Assembly (NCBI RefSeq): GCF_014138045.1
Contig: NZ_JACGXA010000001.1
Location: 555,501-619,500 of the forward strand
Length of the DNA: 64,000 nt
Origin: Nocardioides ginsengisegetis
GTDB lineage: Bacteria; Actinomycetota; Actinomycetes; Propionibacteriales; Nocardioidaceae
Reading direction: 5' to 3'
The translations under genes were made by a program, and so were the position numbers. The notes under the pieces are model-generated. The model saw nothing but the letters and a program-made list of their open reading frames with translations, was not told the origin of the DNA and searched no databases. Each line of letters starts with the position of its first letter. The stretch's first letter is position 1. Below, in pieces: positions 42,583-51,096 of this stretch.

Positions 42583-43458
42583 TCAGACGCCGATCGGGTG
42601 CCAGACCGTCTTGGTCTCCAGGAAGGTCGTCATCGCGTCGATGCCCGGGTCCACCGACCAGTCGGGCTCGGCCGCGGGGGCACGGCGCACGCGCTTGAGG
42701 TTGTCGGCCGCGGCCACCTCGAGCGCCGTCGCGAGCTCGACGTCACCGGCGACGCCGGTCAGGTCGATGGCGTTGACGTCCATGTGCGAGGCCAGCCACG
42801 GGGCGATGGTCGCCGCGGAGCCGGTCAGGATGTTGACCACGCCGCCGGGCACGTCGGAGGTGGCCAGCACCTCGGAGAACGTGACAGCGGGCAGCGGCCG
42901 CGCGTAGGACGACACGACGACCACGGTGTTGCCCGTGACGATCGCGGGCGCCACCACGCTGATCAGGCCGAGGAGCGAGGACTCCTGCGGGGCCAGGACG
43001 GCCACCACACCGGTCGGCTCGGGCGTCGAGAGGTTGAAGAACGGCCCGGCGACCGGGTTGGCGCCGCCGACCACCTGAGTGATCTTGTCGGCCCAGCCGG
43101 CGTACCAGACGAGCCGGTCGATGGCCTCGTCGAGCGCCTTCTGCGCGCGGGCCGCGGTGAGCCCCTCGGACTGGCGGAGCGCCTCCACGAACTGCGGGCG
43201 GCGGTCCTCCATGACCTCGGCGATCCGGTAGAGGATCTGCGCGCGGTTGTAGGCGGTCTTCGCCGACCAGCCGCCGAACGCCTTGCGAGCGGCGATGACG
43301 GCGTCACGGGCGTCCTTGCGCGAGGCGAGGGCGGCGTTGGCCACGAACGTCCCCTTCGTGTCGTTGACGACGTAGGAGTGGCCCGACTCCGAGCGGGGGA
43401 AGGCGCCACCGATGTAGAGCTTGTACGTCTTGCGGACGTCGATGCGAGTGTCGCTCAC
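42583..43458 (-). CDS. Truncated aldehyde dehydrogenase-like protein without catalytic residues
   Basis: A 291-residue relative of the aldehyde dehydrogenase N-terminal domain (normal length about 480). The cofactor-domain path is visible (TYKLYIGGAFPRSESGHSY, PTGVVAVLAPQESSLLGL, PGGVVNILTGSAATIAPWLASH, then LTGVAGDVELA). It ends shortly after, with a different tail (IDAMTTFLETKTVWHPIG). The ELGGK glutamate and the catalytic cysteine region are absent, so it is probably not an aldehyde dehydrogenase by itself. GTG at 43458 overlaps the stop of the full-length gene (GTGA). It may be a partner or regulator of that enzyme. Similar pairs exist near deoC in other actinobacteria (from memory). Confidence 0.75.
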   Translation of the reverse strand: MSDTRIDVRKTYKLYIGGAFPRSESGHSYVVNDTKGTFVANAALASRKDARDAVIAARKAFGGWSAKTAYNRAQILYRIAEVMEDRRPQFVEALRQSEGLTAARAQKALDEAIDRLVWYAGWADKITQVVGGANPVAGPFFNLSTPEPTGVVAVLAPQESSLLGLISVVAPAIVTGNTVVVVSSYARPLPAVTFSEVLATSDVPGGVVNILTGSAATIAPWLASHMDVNAIDLTGVAGDVELATALEVAAADNLKRVRRAPAAEPDWSVDPGIDAMTTFLETKTVWHPIGV

Positions 43459-44891
43459 TTGAGGTAGGCCTCCAGACCGTGGCGGCCGCCCTCGCGGCCG
43501 TAGCCCGACTCCTTGTAGCCGCCGAAGGGGCTGGTCGGGTCGAACTTGTTGAACGTGTTGGCCCACACCACGCCGGCGCGCAGCTGGTTGGCCATGTGCA
43601 GGATGAGCGAGCCCTTGTCGGTCCACACGCCGGCCGACAGGCCGTACGGCGTGTTGTTGGCCTTCTCGATCGCCTCGGAGGGCGTGCGGAAGGTCAGGAC
43701 GGACAGGACCGGGCCGAAGATCTCCTCGCGGGCGATCCGGTGGGCCTGGGTGACGCCGGTGAACAGCGTCGGCGGGAACCAGAAGCCGTTGCTCGGCAGG
43801 TCGCAGGCGGGCGACCAGCGGCCGGCGCCCTCGGCCTCACCGATGTCGCTGAGCTCGCGGATGCGGGCCAGCTGCTCGGCGGAGTTGATCGCGCCGATGT
43901 CGGTGTTCTTGTCCAGCGGGTCGCCCACGCGCAGCGTGGACATCCGGCGCTTGAGGCGCTCGAGCACCTCGTCGGCCACGGACTCCTGGACCAGCAGGCG
44001 CGAGCCCGCGCAGCAGACGTGGCCCTGGTTGAAGAAGATGCCGTTGACGATGCCCTCGACGGCCTGGTCGATGGGGGCGTCGTCGAACACGATGTTGGCG
44101 GCCTTGCCGCCGAGCTCGAGGGTGACCTTCTTGGCTGAGCCCGCGACGGCCTTGGCGATCGCGCGGCCGACATCGGTGGAGCCGGTGAACGCGACCTTGT
44201 TCACGTCGGGGTGGGAGACCAGCGCCCGGCCGGTCTCGCCCGCGCCGGTGACGATGTTGACGACACCCGGCGGCAGGTCGGCCTGCTGGCAGATCTCGGC
44301 GAAGAGCAGCGCCGTCAGCGGCGTCGTCTCAGCGGGCTTGAGGACGACGGTGTTGCCGCACGCCAGCGCCGGGGCGATCTTCCACGCGAGCATGAGCAGC
44401 GGGAAGTTCCACGGGATGACCTGGCCGGCGACGCCGAGGGGCTGGGGGTTGCCGTTGCCGAAGCCGGAGTACTCCAGCTTGTCGGCCCAGCCGGCGTAGT
44501 AGAAGAAGTGCGCGGCGACGGTCGGGACGTCGACGTCGCGGGACTCCTTGATCGGCTTGCCGTTGTCGATCGACTCCAGGACGGCCAGCTCGCGGCCGCG
44601 CTCCTGGATGATCCGGGCGATCCGGTAGAGGTACTTGGCGCGCTCACGGCCGGGCATCTTGGACCAGACGCGGGTGTAGGCGCGGCGGGCGGCCTTGACG
44701 GCGGCGTCGACGTCGGCCTCGTCGGCCTCGGCGACCTCGGAGAGGACCTCCTCGGTCGAGGGGCTGATGGTCTTGAACGCCTTGCCGTGGCCGTCGACGA
44801 ACTCACCGTTGATGAACAGGCCGTAGGACGGCTTGATGTCGACGATGGAGCGCGACTCGGGGGCGGGGGCGTACTCGAAGGGGGAGCTCAT
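43455..44891 (-). CDS. NAD-dependent aldehyde dehydrogenase
   Basis: Full-length aldehyde dehydrogenase of 478 residues. General-base E259 in LELGGK and nucleophile C293 in NQGHVCCAGSR; the Rossmann segment is VAFTGSTDVGRAIA. It lies directly after deoC (5 bases), whose reaction produces acetaldehyde, so oxidation of acetaldehyde to acetate is the best guess. The ATG at 44891 and an overlap with the truncated homologue place it in a three-gene operon deoC-aldh-aldh'. Confidence 0.92.
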   Translation of the reverse strand: MSSPFEYAPAPESRSIVDIKPSYGLFINGEFVDGHGKAFKTISPSTEEVLSEVAEADEADVDAAVKAARRAYTRVWSKMPGRERAKYLYRIARIIQERGRELAVLESIDNGKPIKESRDVDVPTVAAHFFYYAGWADKLEYSGFGNGNPQPLGVAGQVIPWNFPLLMLAWKIAPALACGNTVVLKPAETTPLTALLFAEICQQADLPPGVVNIVTGAGETGRALVSHPDVNKVAFTGSTDVGRAIAKAVAGSAKKVTLELGGKAANIVFDDAPIDQAVEGIVNGIFFNQGHVCCAGSRLLVQESVADEVLERLKRRMSTLRVGDPLDKNTDIGAINSAEQLARIRELSDIGEAEGAGRWSPACDLPSNGFWFPPTLFTGVTQAHRIAREEIFGPVLSVLTFRTPSEAIEKANNTPYGLSAGVWTDKGSLILHMANQLRAGVVWANTFNKFDPTSPFGGYKESGYGREGGRHGLEAYLK

Positions 44892-44896
44892 GGGAA

Positions 44897-45868
44897 TCAG
44901 TCCAGGGTGAAGTAGTCGGGACCGGAGTAGCGACCGGTCGTCATCTTGGTGCGCTGCATGAGCAGGTCGTTGAGCAGCGTGGAGGCGCCGAAGCGGAACC
45001 AGTCCGGGTCGAGCCAGTCCTGGCCCGCGACCTCGTTGACCATCACGAGGTACTTGATGGCGTCCTTGGTGGTGCGGATGCCGCCCGCGGGCTTGACGCC
45101 GATCATCTGCCCGGTCGCCTCGCGGAAGTCGCGAACGGCCTCGAGCATCACCAGCGTGACCGGGAGGGTCGCGGCGGGCTGCACCTTGCCGGTGGAGGTC
45201 TTGATGAAGTGGCCGCCGGCCATCATCGCGAGCCAGCTGGCGCGGCGTACGTTGTCGTAGGTCTGGAGCTCACCGGTCTCGAAGATGACCTTGAGGTGCG
45301 CGTCTCCACAGGCCTCGCGGACCGCGACGATCTCGTCGAAGACGGCCTTGTAGCGGCCCGACAGGAACGCGCCGCGGTCGATGACCATGTCGATCTCGTC
45401 GGCGCCGGCCTCGACGGCGTCCTGCGTGTCCGCCAGCTTGATGTCCAGGGCCGCACGGCCGCTGGGGAAGGCGGTCGCGACCGCGGCGACGTTGACGCCG
45501 CTGGTGCCGAGGACCTCCTTGGCCGTGGCGACCATGTCGGGGTAGACGCAGACGGCGGCCGTCATGGGGCAGGACGGGTCGGCCGGGTCGGGGTGCATCG
45601 CCTTGGCGGCGAGCGCACGGACCTTGCCGTGGGTGTCCTGGCCCTCGAGGGTCGTCAGGTCGACCATGCGGATCGCGAGGTCGATCGCGTAGTCCTTGGC
45701 CGTCGTCTTGATCGAGCGGGTGCCGAGGGCCGCGGCGCGTGCCTCGGCGCCGACCTGGTCGACGCCCGGCAGACCGTGCAGGAAGCGACGCAGCGTGGCA
45801 TCCGAACGCGTGATGTCCGAGAAGTCCGCCTGCGGCGCCGTTGCCGTGGGGGTGGGGGTGCTTGTCAC
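44897..45868 (-). CDS. deoC: Deoxyribose-phosphate aldolase
   Basis: Class I aldolase of 323 residues splitting 2-deoxyribose 5-phosphate to glyceraldehyde 3-phosphate and acetaldehyde. The Schiff-base lysine is in HFIKTSTGK; the second active-site lysine in IGVKPAGGIRTTKDA. An N-terminal extension of about 40 residues is usual in the longer actinobacterial form. GTG start at 45868. First gene of the operon; it completes pyrimidine and purine deoxynucleoside catabolism started by deoA and punA. Confidence 0.94.
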   Translation of the reverse strand: MTSTPTPTATAPQADFSDITRSDATLRRFLHGLPGVDQVGAEARAAALGTRSIKTTAKDYAIDLAIRMVDLTTLEGQDTHGKVRALAAKAMHPDPADPSCPMTAAVCVYPDMVATAKEVLGTSGVNVAAVATAFPSGRAALDIKLADTQDAVEAGADEIDMVIDRGAFLSGRYKAVFDEIVAVREACGDAHLKVIFETGELQTYDNVRRASWLAMMAGGHFIKTSTGKVQPAATLPVTLVMLEAVRDFREATGQMIGVKPAGGIRTTKDAIKYLVMVNEVAGQDWLDPDWFRFGASTLLNDLLMQRTKMTTGRYSGPDYFTLD

Positions 45869-45944
45869 CGGTCCAGCATAGGGTTGTCGCGACGAGGGAC
45901 AGAATCCACCAGTCGGACACCCCGGCGATCGACGGAGATCACGC

Positions 45945-46526
45945 ATGACGCAGCACGAGGTCGAGAAGTTCGCCGCCACGAGTGGACGGATCCTCGGCGT
46001 GATCGCCCTCGTGGGCGTGCTCGCGATCGTCGTGATCGGCATCGTGGACCGTGACCACGGCTTCCCCGCGGCGGTCGTGACGGGCGCGCTCGTCTTCGGC
46101 GTGCTGGTGTGGGCCGCGATGCTCCGGCCCCGGGTGTGGGCGACCCCTGAGGCGCTGGTTCTGCGCAACATGCTCGACACCGTGTCGATCCCGCTCGCCG
46201 CCATCGACACCGTCGTCGTGCGCCAGGTCCTGGCGGTGGGCGTCGGCGACTCGCGCTACGTCTCGTCGGCCATCGGTCACTCATGGCGGCAGACGATCAA
46301 GTCCAACCGGTCCAGCGAGCGGCCCAGCGCCACCGAGTCCTACCCCGTCTTCGTGGAGGACCGGATCACCCGGCTCGTCGAGGATGCCCGGGCCCGCCAC
46401 GGCATCCAGCGCTTCACGCCCGAGCAGGCCGCGCTCGCCGACGACGTCCACCGGGCGCTCGCCTGGCCGGAGATCGGCGTGCTCGTCGGCAGCCTGGTCG
46501 CCTTCGTGGCGACCCTCGTGGCCTGA
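45945..46526 (+). CDS. PH-domain membrane protein
   Basis: Membrane protein of 193 residues. Two helices (about 15-35 and 42-58) are followed by a bacterial PH-like domain: WATPEALVLRNMLDTVSIPLAAIDTVVVRQVLAV. A third hydrophobic segment ends the protein (GVLVGSLVAFVATLV). Similar proteins are common in actinobacteria and remain uncharacterised. It is divergent from deoC (76 bases) and convergent with the phosphohexomutase. Confidence 0.7.
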   Translation: MTQHEVEKFAATSGRILGVIALVGVLAIVVIGIVDRDHGFPAAVVTGALVFGVLVWAAMLRPRVWATPEALVLRNMLDTVSIPLAAIDTVVVRQVLAVGVGDSRYVSSAIGHSWRQTIKSNRSSERPSATESYPVFVEDRITRLVEDARARHGIQRFTPEQAALADDVHRALAWPEIGVLVGSLVAFVATLVA

Positions 46527-46536
46527 GCGGTCGCGC

Positions 46537-48204
46537 TCAGATCCCGGCGGCGGCCTTGATGTCCCCGCGCAGGGCGTCGAGCCGGCCGACCGCGGCGAAG
46601 CGGGCGGCCTCGACCCCGTCGTCGGGGTTCACGGTGATGACCACCTCGAGGTAGCACTTCAGCTTGGGCTCGGTGCCGCTCGGCCGCACGATCACGCGCG
46701 CACCCTCGGCCAGGTGGTAGCGCAGGCCCTCGGTCGGCGGGAGGTCCGCCGAGCCGAGGGAGAGGTCGTCGACGCGCTCGACCGCGAGGCCCCCGAGCCG
46801 GGTCGGGGGAGTGCTGCGCAGCCGGTCCATGGCCGCGGCGATCTCGCCGAGGTCGGTGACTCGGACCGAGAGCTGGTCGGTGGCGTGCAGGCCGTGCTCG
46901 GCGGCGATGTCGTCGAGCAGGTCGAGCAGCGTGCGACCCTCGGCCTTGGCGCCGGCGGCCATCTCGCAGAGCAGCAGCAGCGCTGAGACGCCGTCCTTGT
47001 CCTTCACGTGCTCGGGGTCGCAGCAGTAGCCGAGCGCCTCCTCGTAGCCGAACGCGAGTCCGTCGACGCGGCCGATCCACTTGAAGCCGGTCAGCGTCTC
47101 GGCGTAGGGCTGTCCGGCCGCGGTGGCCATCTTGCCGAGCAGCGAGGAGGACACGATCGAGGTCGCGTAGGTGCCCTTCCGGCCGGAGCGGAGCAGGTGG
47201 TGGGCGAGCAGCGCACCGACCTCGTCGCCGCGCAGCATCCGCCACCCGTGCGGGCCGGGGACGGCGGCGGCGCAGCGGTCGGCGTCGGGGTCGTTGGCCA
47301 CGACCAGGTCGGCCCCCTGGCGCTCGGCCAGCGCCATGGCGAGGTCCATCGCGCCCGGCTCCTCGGGGTTGGGGAACGCGACGGTCGGGAAGTCGGGGTC
47401 TGGGTGCTCCTGCTGCTCGACCACGCTCGGCGCGTCGAAGCCGGCGGTCTCGAGGACCTGGACGACCGAGGTGCCGCCCACGCCGTGCAGCGGGGTGTAG
47501 ACGATCTCGAGGTCGCGCGGTCCGTCGCCGGCCAGCTCGGCGGCGGTGTCGAGGTAGCGGTCGACGATCTCGTCGCCCAGGACGGTGCCCGGGGCGCCGC
47601 GCGGGATGTCGGCGAGCGCCCCCACGGCCGCGATGCGGTCGGCGATGGCGGAGTCGGCGGGCGGCACGATCTGGGAGCCGTCGCCCAGGTAGACCTTGTA
47701 GCCGTTGTCCTGGGGTGGGTTGTGGCTCGCGGTGACCATGACGCCGGCGACGCAGCCGAGCTCGCGGATCGCGTAGGCGAGGATCGGGGTCGGCAGCGGG
47801 CGCGGCAGGACGTGGGCCCGGAAGCCCGCGCCGGTCATCACCTCGGCCGTGTCACGGGCGAAGACGTCGGAGTTGTGGCGGGCGTCGTACCCGATCACGA
47901 CCGAGGGCTCGCGACCCTGGCCGGGCTCGCGGTCCTGGTCGCGGAGGTACGCCGCGAGGCCGGCCGCGGCGCGCAGCACGACGCTGCGGTTCATCCGGTT
48001 GGGACCGGCGCCGAGGGCGCCGCGCAGGCCGGCGGTGCCGAACTCGAGGGTGCCGTCGAAGCGGTCGGCGAGGTCGGCCGGGTCGCCGCCGGCCTCGACG
48101 TCGGCGATGACCCGCTCCAGCTCGGCGCGGGTGTGGCCGTCGGGGTCCTCGGCGGCCCAGGCGCGGGCACGGTCGAGCAGGACGTCGTTGTCCGGAGAGG
48201 TCAT
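46537..48204 (-). CDS. Phosphohexomutase (phosphomannomutase/phosphoglucomutase, PmmB-type)
   Basis: Alpha-D-phosphohexomutase of 555 residues. Phosphoserine loop VTAS160HNPP, metal loop NDPDADR (about 300), sugar loop GYEEALGY and phosphate-binding RPSGTEPKLK near the C-terminus. The length and N-terminus fit the long PmmB/PGM form (about 550). It may interconvert hexose phosphates or, in this nucleoside context, ribose 1- and 5-phosphate. The ATG at 48204 is chosen over upstream frames. M. tuberculosis has pmmB next to punA (from memory), which supports the name. Confidence 0.9.
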   Translation of the reverse strand: MTSPDNDVLLDRARAWAAEDPDGHTRAELERVIADVEAGGDPADLADRFDGTLEFGTAGLRGALGAGPNRMNRSVVLRAAAGLAAYLRDQDREPGQGREPSVVIGYDARHNSDVFARDTAEVMTGAGFRAHVLPRPLPTPILAYAIRELGCVAGVMVTASHNPPQDNGYKVYLGDGSQIVPPADSAIADRIAAVGALADIPRGAPGTVLGDEIVDRYLDTAAELAGDGPRDLEIVYTPLHGVGGTSVVQVLETAGFDAPSVVEQQEHPDPDFPTVAFPNPEEPGAMDLAMALAERQGADLVVANDPDADRCAAAVPGPHGWRMLRGDEVGALLAHHLLRSGRKGTYATSIVSSSLLGKMATAAGQPYAETLTGFKWIGRVDGLAFGYEEALGYCCDPEHVKDKDGVSALLLLCEMAAGAKAEGRTLLDLLDDIAAEHGLHATDQLSVRVTDLGEIAAAMDRLRSTPPTRLGGLAVERVDDLSLGSADLPPTEGLRYHLAEGARVIVRPSGTEPKLKCYLEVVITVNPDDGVEAARFAAVGRLDALRGDIKAAAGI

Positions 48205-48273
48205 GGGGCGCACGCTACTGGGTGCGCCGGCCCTCGGAGGAAACCGCCGGCAGGGGCCCGCCATGATGGGGGA

Positions 48274-48708
48274 GTGAGCCCGTCGTACTCCTTCCGCGGC
48301 ACCTGGACCGTGGCCGCCGATCCCGACCGCGTGCGCGACGTGCTGCTCGACCTCGAGCGCTACCCCGAGTGGTGGCCGCAGGTCCGGGCCGTGGCGAGCC
48401 TGGGCCCCGACGACGCGCGGGTGCTGTGCCGCTCGGCGCTGCCCTACACCCTCGACCTGGTGCTGCACGCCGTGCACCGCGAGCCGCGGCACCTGGAGAT
48501 CGAGACGTCCGGGGACCTCACGGGCCGGGTGCGCTGGCTGCTGACGCCGATCGAGGGCGGCACCCGGATGGACTTCGAGCAGGACGTCCGCGTCGCGGGG
48601 CGCTGGCTGGGGATGGCGTCGCGGGTCGGGCGGCCGCTGCTCGCCTGGAACCACGATCGGATGATGGCCGGCTGCCTCGACGGCCTGCGGGACCGGCTGG
48701 CCGGCTGA
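48274..48708 (+). CDS. SRPBCC (START/polyketide cyclase-like) family protein
   Basis: Helix-grip protein of 144 residues with a hydrophobic ligand cavity. YSFRGTWTVAADPDRVRDVLLDLERYPEWWPQVRAV is the family opening; WLLTPIEGGTRMDFEQDVRV and the long C-terminal helix complete the fold. Ligand unknown. GTG start at 48274 after GGGGGA. Its 3' end lies 4 bases from the convergent broken VOC gene. Confidence 0.75.
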   Translation: MSPSYSFRGTWTVAADPDRVRDVLLDLERYPEWWPQVRAVASLGPDDARVLCRSALPYTLDLVLHAVHREPRHLEIETSGDLTGRVRWLLTPIEGGTRMDFEQDVRVAGRWLGMASRVGRPLLAWNHDRMMAGCLDGLRDRLAG

Positions 48709-48712
48709 TCCG

Positions 48713-49175
48713 TCAGGCCACGCAGAACTCGTTGCCCTCGGGGTCCAGCATGGTGACGCCGTAGTGGTCGACGCCCTCGGGAGCCCTCGAGGTCCGTGCT
48801 GCGGTTGCGGACCCGGGCGCCGCGGCCGACGAGCTCGGCGACCTTGGCCTCGACGATCACCCGGCGCCGCTCGAGGGAGAGCGTCCGGTCCCGGCCGGTG
48901 GGGAAGATGTCGAGATGGAGGCGGTTCTTGCCGGCCTTCTCCTCCGGCACGATCTGGAACCAGATCCGCGGCCCAGCGCCCGTCGGGTCCCAGATCCGGT
49001 CGGACCAGTCGCTGTCGGGCAGCTCGTCGTCCGGGACCCCGAGGGAGAGGTAGTAGGCCTTCCAGGACGCATGGGGCTCGGGCGGGGGCTGCACCTCGTA
49101 GCCCAGCACCGGCGCCCAGAACTGCACCATGCGGGCGGGGTCGTTCGCGTCGATCGTCAGCTGCCAGTCCACCAT
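48713..49175 (-). pseudogene. Frameshifted VOC/glyoxalase-family gene
   Basis: Reads as a vicinal-oxygen-chelate protein from the ATG at 49175 (VDWQLTIDANDPARMVQFWAPVLGYEV, then LGVPDDELPDSDW and HLDIFPTGRDR) to about 48782, then loses the frame. Removing one G of the GGG at 48779-48781 restores SEGVDHYGVTMLDPEGNEFCVA and a stop at 48713, the normal family ending with the metal-binding glutamate. Total would be 153 residues. The extra base is either a real recent frameshift or a sequencing error in a short homopolymer. The uninterrupted alternative frame gives an arginine-rich non-family tail. Confidence 0.75.
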
Positions 49176-49204
49176 GGCGGCAGGCTAGTGGGCGGTGGGG
49201 ACGG

Positions 49205-49570
49205 TCAGTCCCGAGCGACGTCCGGCATGTTCTCGCCGGTGTAGTCGACCTCGGCGTTGGCGGGCCGGTTGGCGGGGTCGAGCCGGCGTTCGCGCTCGGC
49301 CTCGATCTCGGCGATCTCCTCCTCCGAGGGCTGGATCCGGCGGAACGCCGCACCCGGGTCGGAGCTGCCGGCGGCGCCCTCGACGTCCTCGCCCGCGTTG
49401 AGCTCCTTGAACTCCTCGACGGTCGGCAGCGTCTTGCCGGTGTTGTCCACCTCGGCGTTCTCCGGCCGGTTGGCGGGGTCGAGGCGGCGTTCGCGCTCGG
49501 CCTGGATGTCGGCCGGCACGGCTCCGTCGGTGCGCCCGTCGGGCTCGGGGGACTCGTCGTACGTGGCCAT
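49205..49570 (-). CDS. Acidic repeat protein, uncharacterised
   Basis: Short hydrophilic protein of 121 residues, rich in E, D, R and P, probably disordered or coiled. Two copies of a 26-residue unit lie at 24-49 and 91-116 (AERERRLDPANRPENAEV and AERERRLDPANRPANAEV openings), 21 of 26 identical, with the DNA also near-identical. No signal or helices. The ATG at 49570 has GAGAGGAAGG upstream. I do not recognise a characterised family. Monocistronic between the VOC pseudogene and the aldo/keto reductase. Confidence 0.7.
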   Translation of the reverse strand: MATYDESPEPDGRTDGAVPADIQAERERRLDPANRPENAEVDNTGKTLPTVEEFKELNAGEDVEGAAGSSDPGAAFRRIQPSEEEIAEIEAERERRLDPANRPANAEVDYTGENMPDVARD

Positions 49571-49643
49571 GGCGACCTTCCTCTCGCGGTTGCGTACCCC
49601 GGGCCCGTAACCGGTCGGGCCCGGGGCATGCATGCCGACCGGG

Positions 49644-50654
49644 TCAGGAGTCGATGTGGCTCATGTCGCCGTAGCGGTCGCCGGCGACGGCGTCGCGCGG
49701 CACGGCGGCCTCGAGCGCCGCGAGGTCGGCGGGGCTGAGGTCGACGTCGGTGGCGCCGACGTTCTCCTCGAGGTAGGCGACCCGCTTGGTGCCCGGGATC
49801 GGCGCCACGTCGTCGCCCTGGGCGAGCACCCACGCGAGGGCCAGCTGGCCCGGCGTGCAGCCGTGGGCGGCGGCGAGCTCGCGGACCTTGTCGACCAGCG
49901 CCAGGTTGGCGTCGAGGTTGTCGCCCGCGAACCGCGGGAAGTACGCCGAACGCCGGAAGTCGCCCTCGCCGACGGCGCCGGACTCCTTGGTGATCGCGCC
50001 GGTGAGCATCCCGCGACCGAGCGGGGAGTAGGGGACCAGGCCGATGCCGAGCTCGCGCACGGTCGGGAGGATCTCGTCCTCGAGGTCGCGGGTGAAGAGG
50101 GAGTACTCCGTCTGCAGGGCGGTGATGGGGTGCGTCGCGTGCGCCTTGCGGATGTTGGCCGGCGAGGCCTCGGACAGGCCGAGGTGGCGGACCTTGCCGG
50201 CCTCGACCAGCTCCGCCATGGCGCCGACCGTCTCCTCGATCGGGACGGACTGGTCGACGCGGTGCTGGTAGTAGAGGTCGATGTGGTCGACGCCGAGGCG
50301 CTGCAGGGAGGCGTCGCAGGCGGCCCGGACGTACTCCGGCTTGCCGTTGATGCCGACGCGGGTGCCGTCGGGGAGCCGCTCGTTGCCGAACTTCGTGGCG
50401 AGCTGGACCTCGTCGCGGCGGCCCCGGATGGCCTTGCCGACGAGCTGCTCGTTGGTGAAGGGGCCGTACATGTCGGCGGTGTCGAGGAAGGTCACGCCGA
50501 GGTCGAGCGCGCGGTGGATGGTCGCGATCCCGGTGGCCTCGTCACCGGTGCCGTAGAACTCCGACATGCCCATGCAGCCGAGGCCGAGGGTCGAGACGGT
50601 GAGGGGCGAGGCGGTGCCGAGAGTGCGCTGCTGGAGAGACGTCTGCTGGGTCAT
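49644..50654 (-). CDS. Aldo/keto reductase
   Basis: NADPH-dependent (alpha/beta)8 barrel reductase of 336 residues. The catalytic tetrad is visible: aspartate and tyrosine in [10 protein letters not shown], lysine in QLATKFG, histidine in DLYYQHRVD. The C-terminal cofactor site is [14 protein letters not shown]. This AKR13/YajO-like group reduces diverse aldehydes and quinone-like compounds. The ATG at 50654 is just downstream of a MerR-type operator at 50671-50692, so the regulator encoded next to it controls it, probably in response to electrophiles. Confidence 0.92.
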   Translation of the reverse strand: MTQQTSLQQRTLGTASPLTVSTLGLGCMGMSEFYGTGDEATGIATIHRALDLGVTFLDTADMYGPFTNEQLVGKAIRGRRDEVQLATKFGNERLPDGTRVGINGKPEYVRAACDASLQRLGVDHIDLYYQHRVDQSVPIEETVGAMAELVEAGKVRHLGLSEASPANIRKAHATHPITALQTEYSLFTRDLEDEILPTVRELGIGLVPYSPLGRGMLTGAITKESGAVGEGDFRRSAYFPRFAGDNLDANLALVDKVRELAAAHGCTPGQLALAWVLAQGDDVAPIPGTKRVAYLEENVGATDVDLSPADLAALEAAVPRDAVAGDRYGDMSHIDS

Positions 50655-50662
50655 GCCCCCAC

Positions 50663-51058
50663 TCAAACGCTTGGAGTGCGCTCCAGGTCAAGCCCCGTCT
50701 CGATCTTGTCGACGTAGATGCCGATCTTGCGGTCGATCGCGCCCAGGTGCTCCTGGACCTCGGCCAGCTGCGCGAGGACGTGCTGCCGGTGGGCGCGGAG
50801 CAGGTCGAGCCGCGCCTGCTCGTTGCCGTCGCCCTGCCGGACCAGGTCTGCGTAGCGGCGTACGTCGCGGATGGGCATGCCCGTGCCGCGCAGGCAGGTG
50901 AGCAGGTTGATCCAGCGCAGGTCGCCGTCGGTGTAGCGGCGGTGGCCCGTCGCGGAGCGCCCGACCGGGCGCAGCATCAGGCCGTCGCGTTCGTAGTAGC
51001 GCAGCGTGTCGGGCGTCAGGTCGCTGACCTGCGCCGCCTCGGCGATGGAGTAGCTCAC
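50663..51058 (-). CDS. MerR-family transcriptional regulator
   Basis: Regulator of 131 residues. The HTH is [25 protein letters not shown], the wing [16 protein letters not shown], followed by a coiled-coil dimer helix (about 75-115). No metal-binding cysteines are present, so it senses a small organic molecule or redox state. GTG at 51058. Near-identical operators occur upstream of its own gene (51075-51096) and of the aldo/keto reductase (50671-50692), the latter within its own last codons. That arrangement fits autoregulation plus control of the reductase. Confidence 0.9.
   Translation of the reverse strand: MSYSIAEAAQVSDLTPDTLRYYERDGLMLRPVGRSATGHRRYTDGDLRWINLLTCLRGTGMPIRDVRRYADLVRQGDGNEQARLDLLRAHRQHVLAQLAEVQEHLGAIDRKIGIYVDKIETGLDLERTPSV
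50671..50692 (-). promoter_or_regulatory. MerR operator/promoter of the aldo/keto reductase
   Basis: CTTGACCTGGAGCGCACTCC followed by AA on the minus strand: a -35 TTGACC joined to the inverted repeat GGAG-(CGCA)-CTCC. It lies within the merR 3' end and 17 bases before the reductase ATG. The spacer is long (about 19), as usual for MerR promoters. Confidence 0.75.
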
Positions 51059-51074
51059 GACCCCAGTGTCAGGG

Positions 51075-51096
51075 TTGGAGTGCACTCCAGGTCAAG
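51075..51096 (-). promoter_or_regulatory. MerR operator/promoter of the merR gene
   Basis: CTTGACCTGGAGTGCACTCC followed by AA; one base differs from the reductase operator. It is 16 bases before the merR GTG and overlaps the end of the epimerase gene. Confidence 0.75.

Noticed and set aside
46537..49833. A single 1098-codon minus-strand frame joining the phosphohexomutase to sequence upstream
   Set aside because: The mutase begins at the ATG at 48204; upstream codons are an accidental open extension through the SRPBCC and VOC genes.
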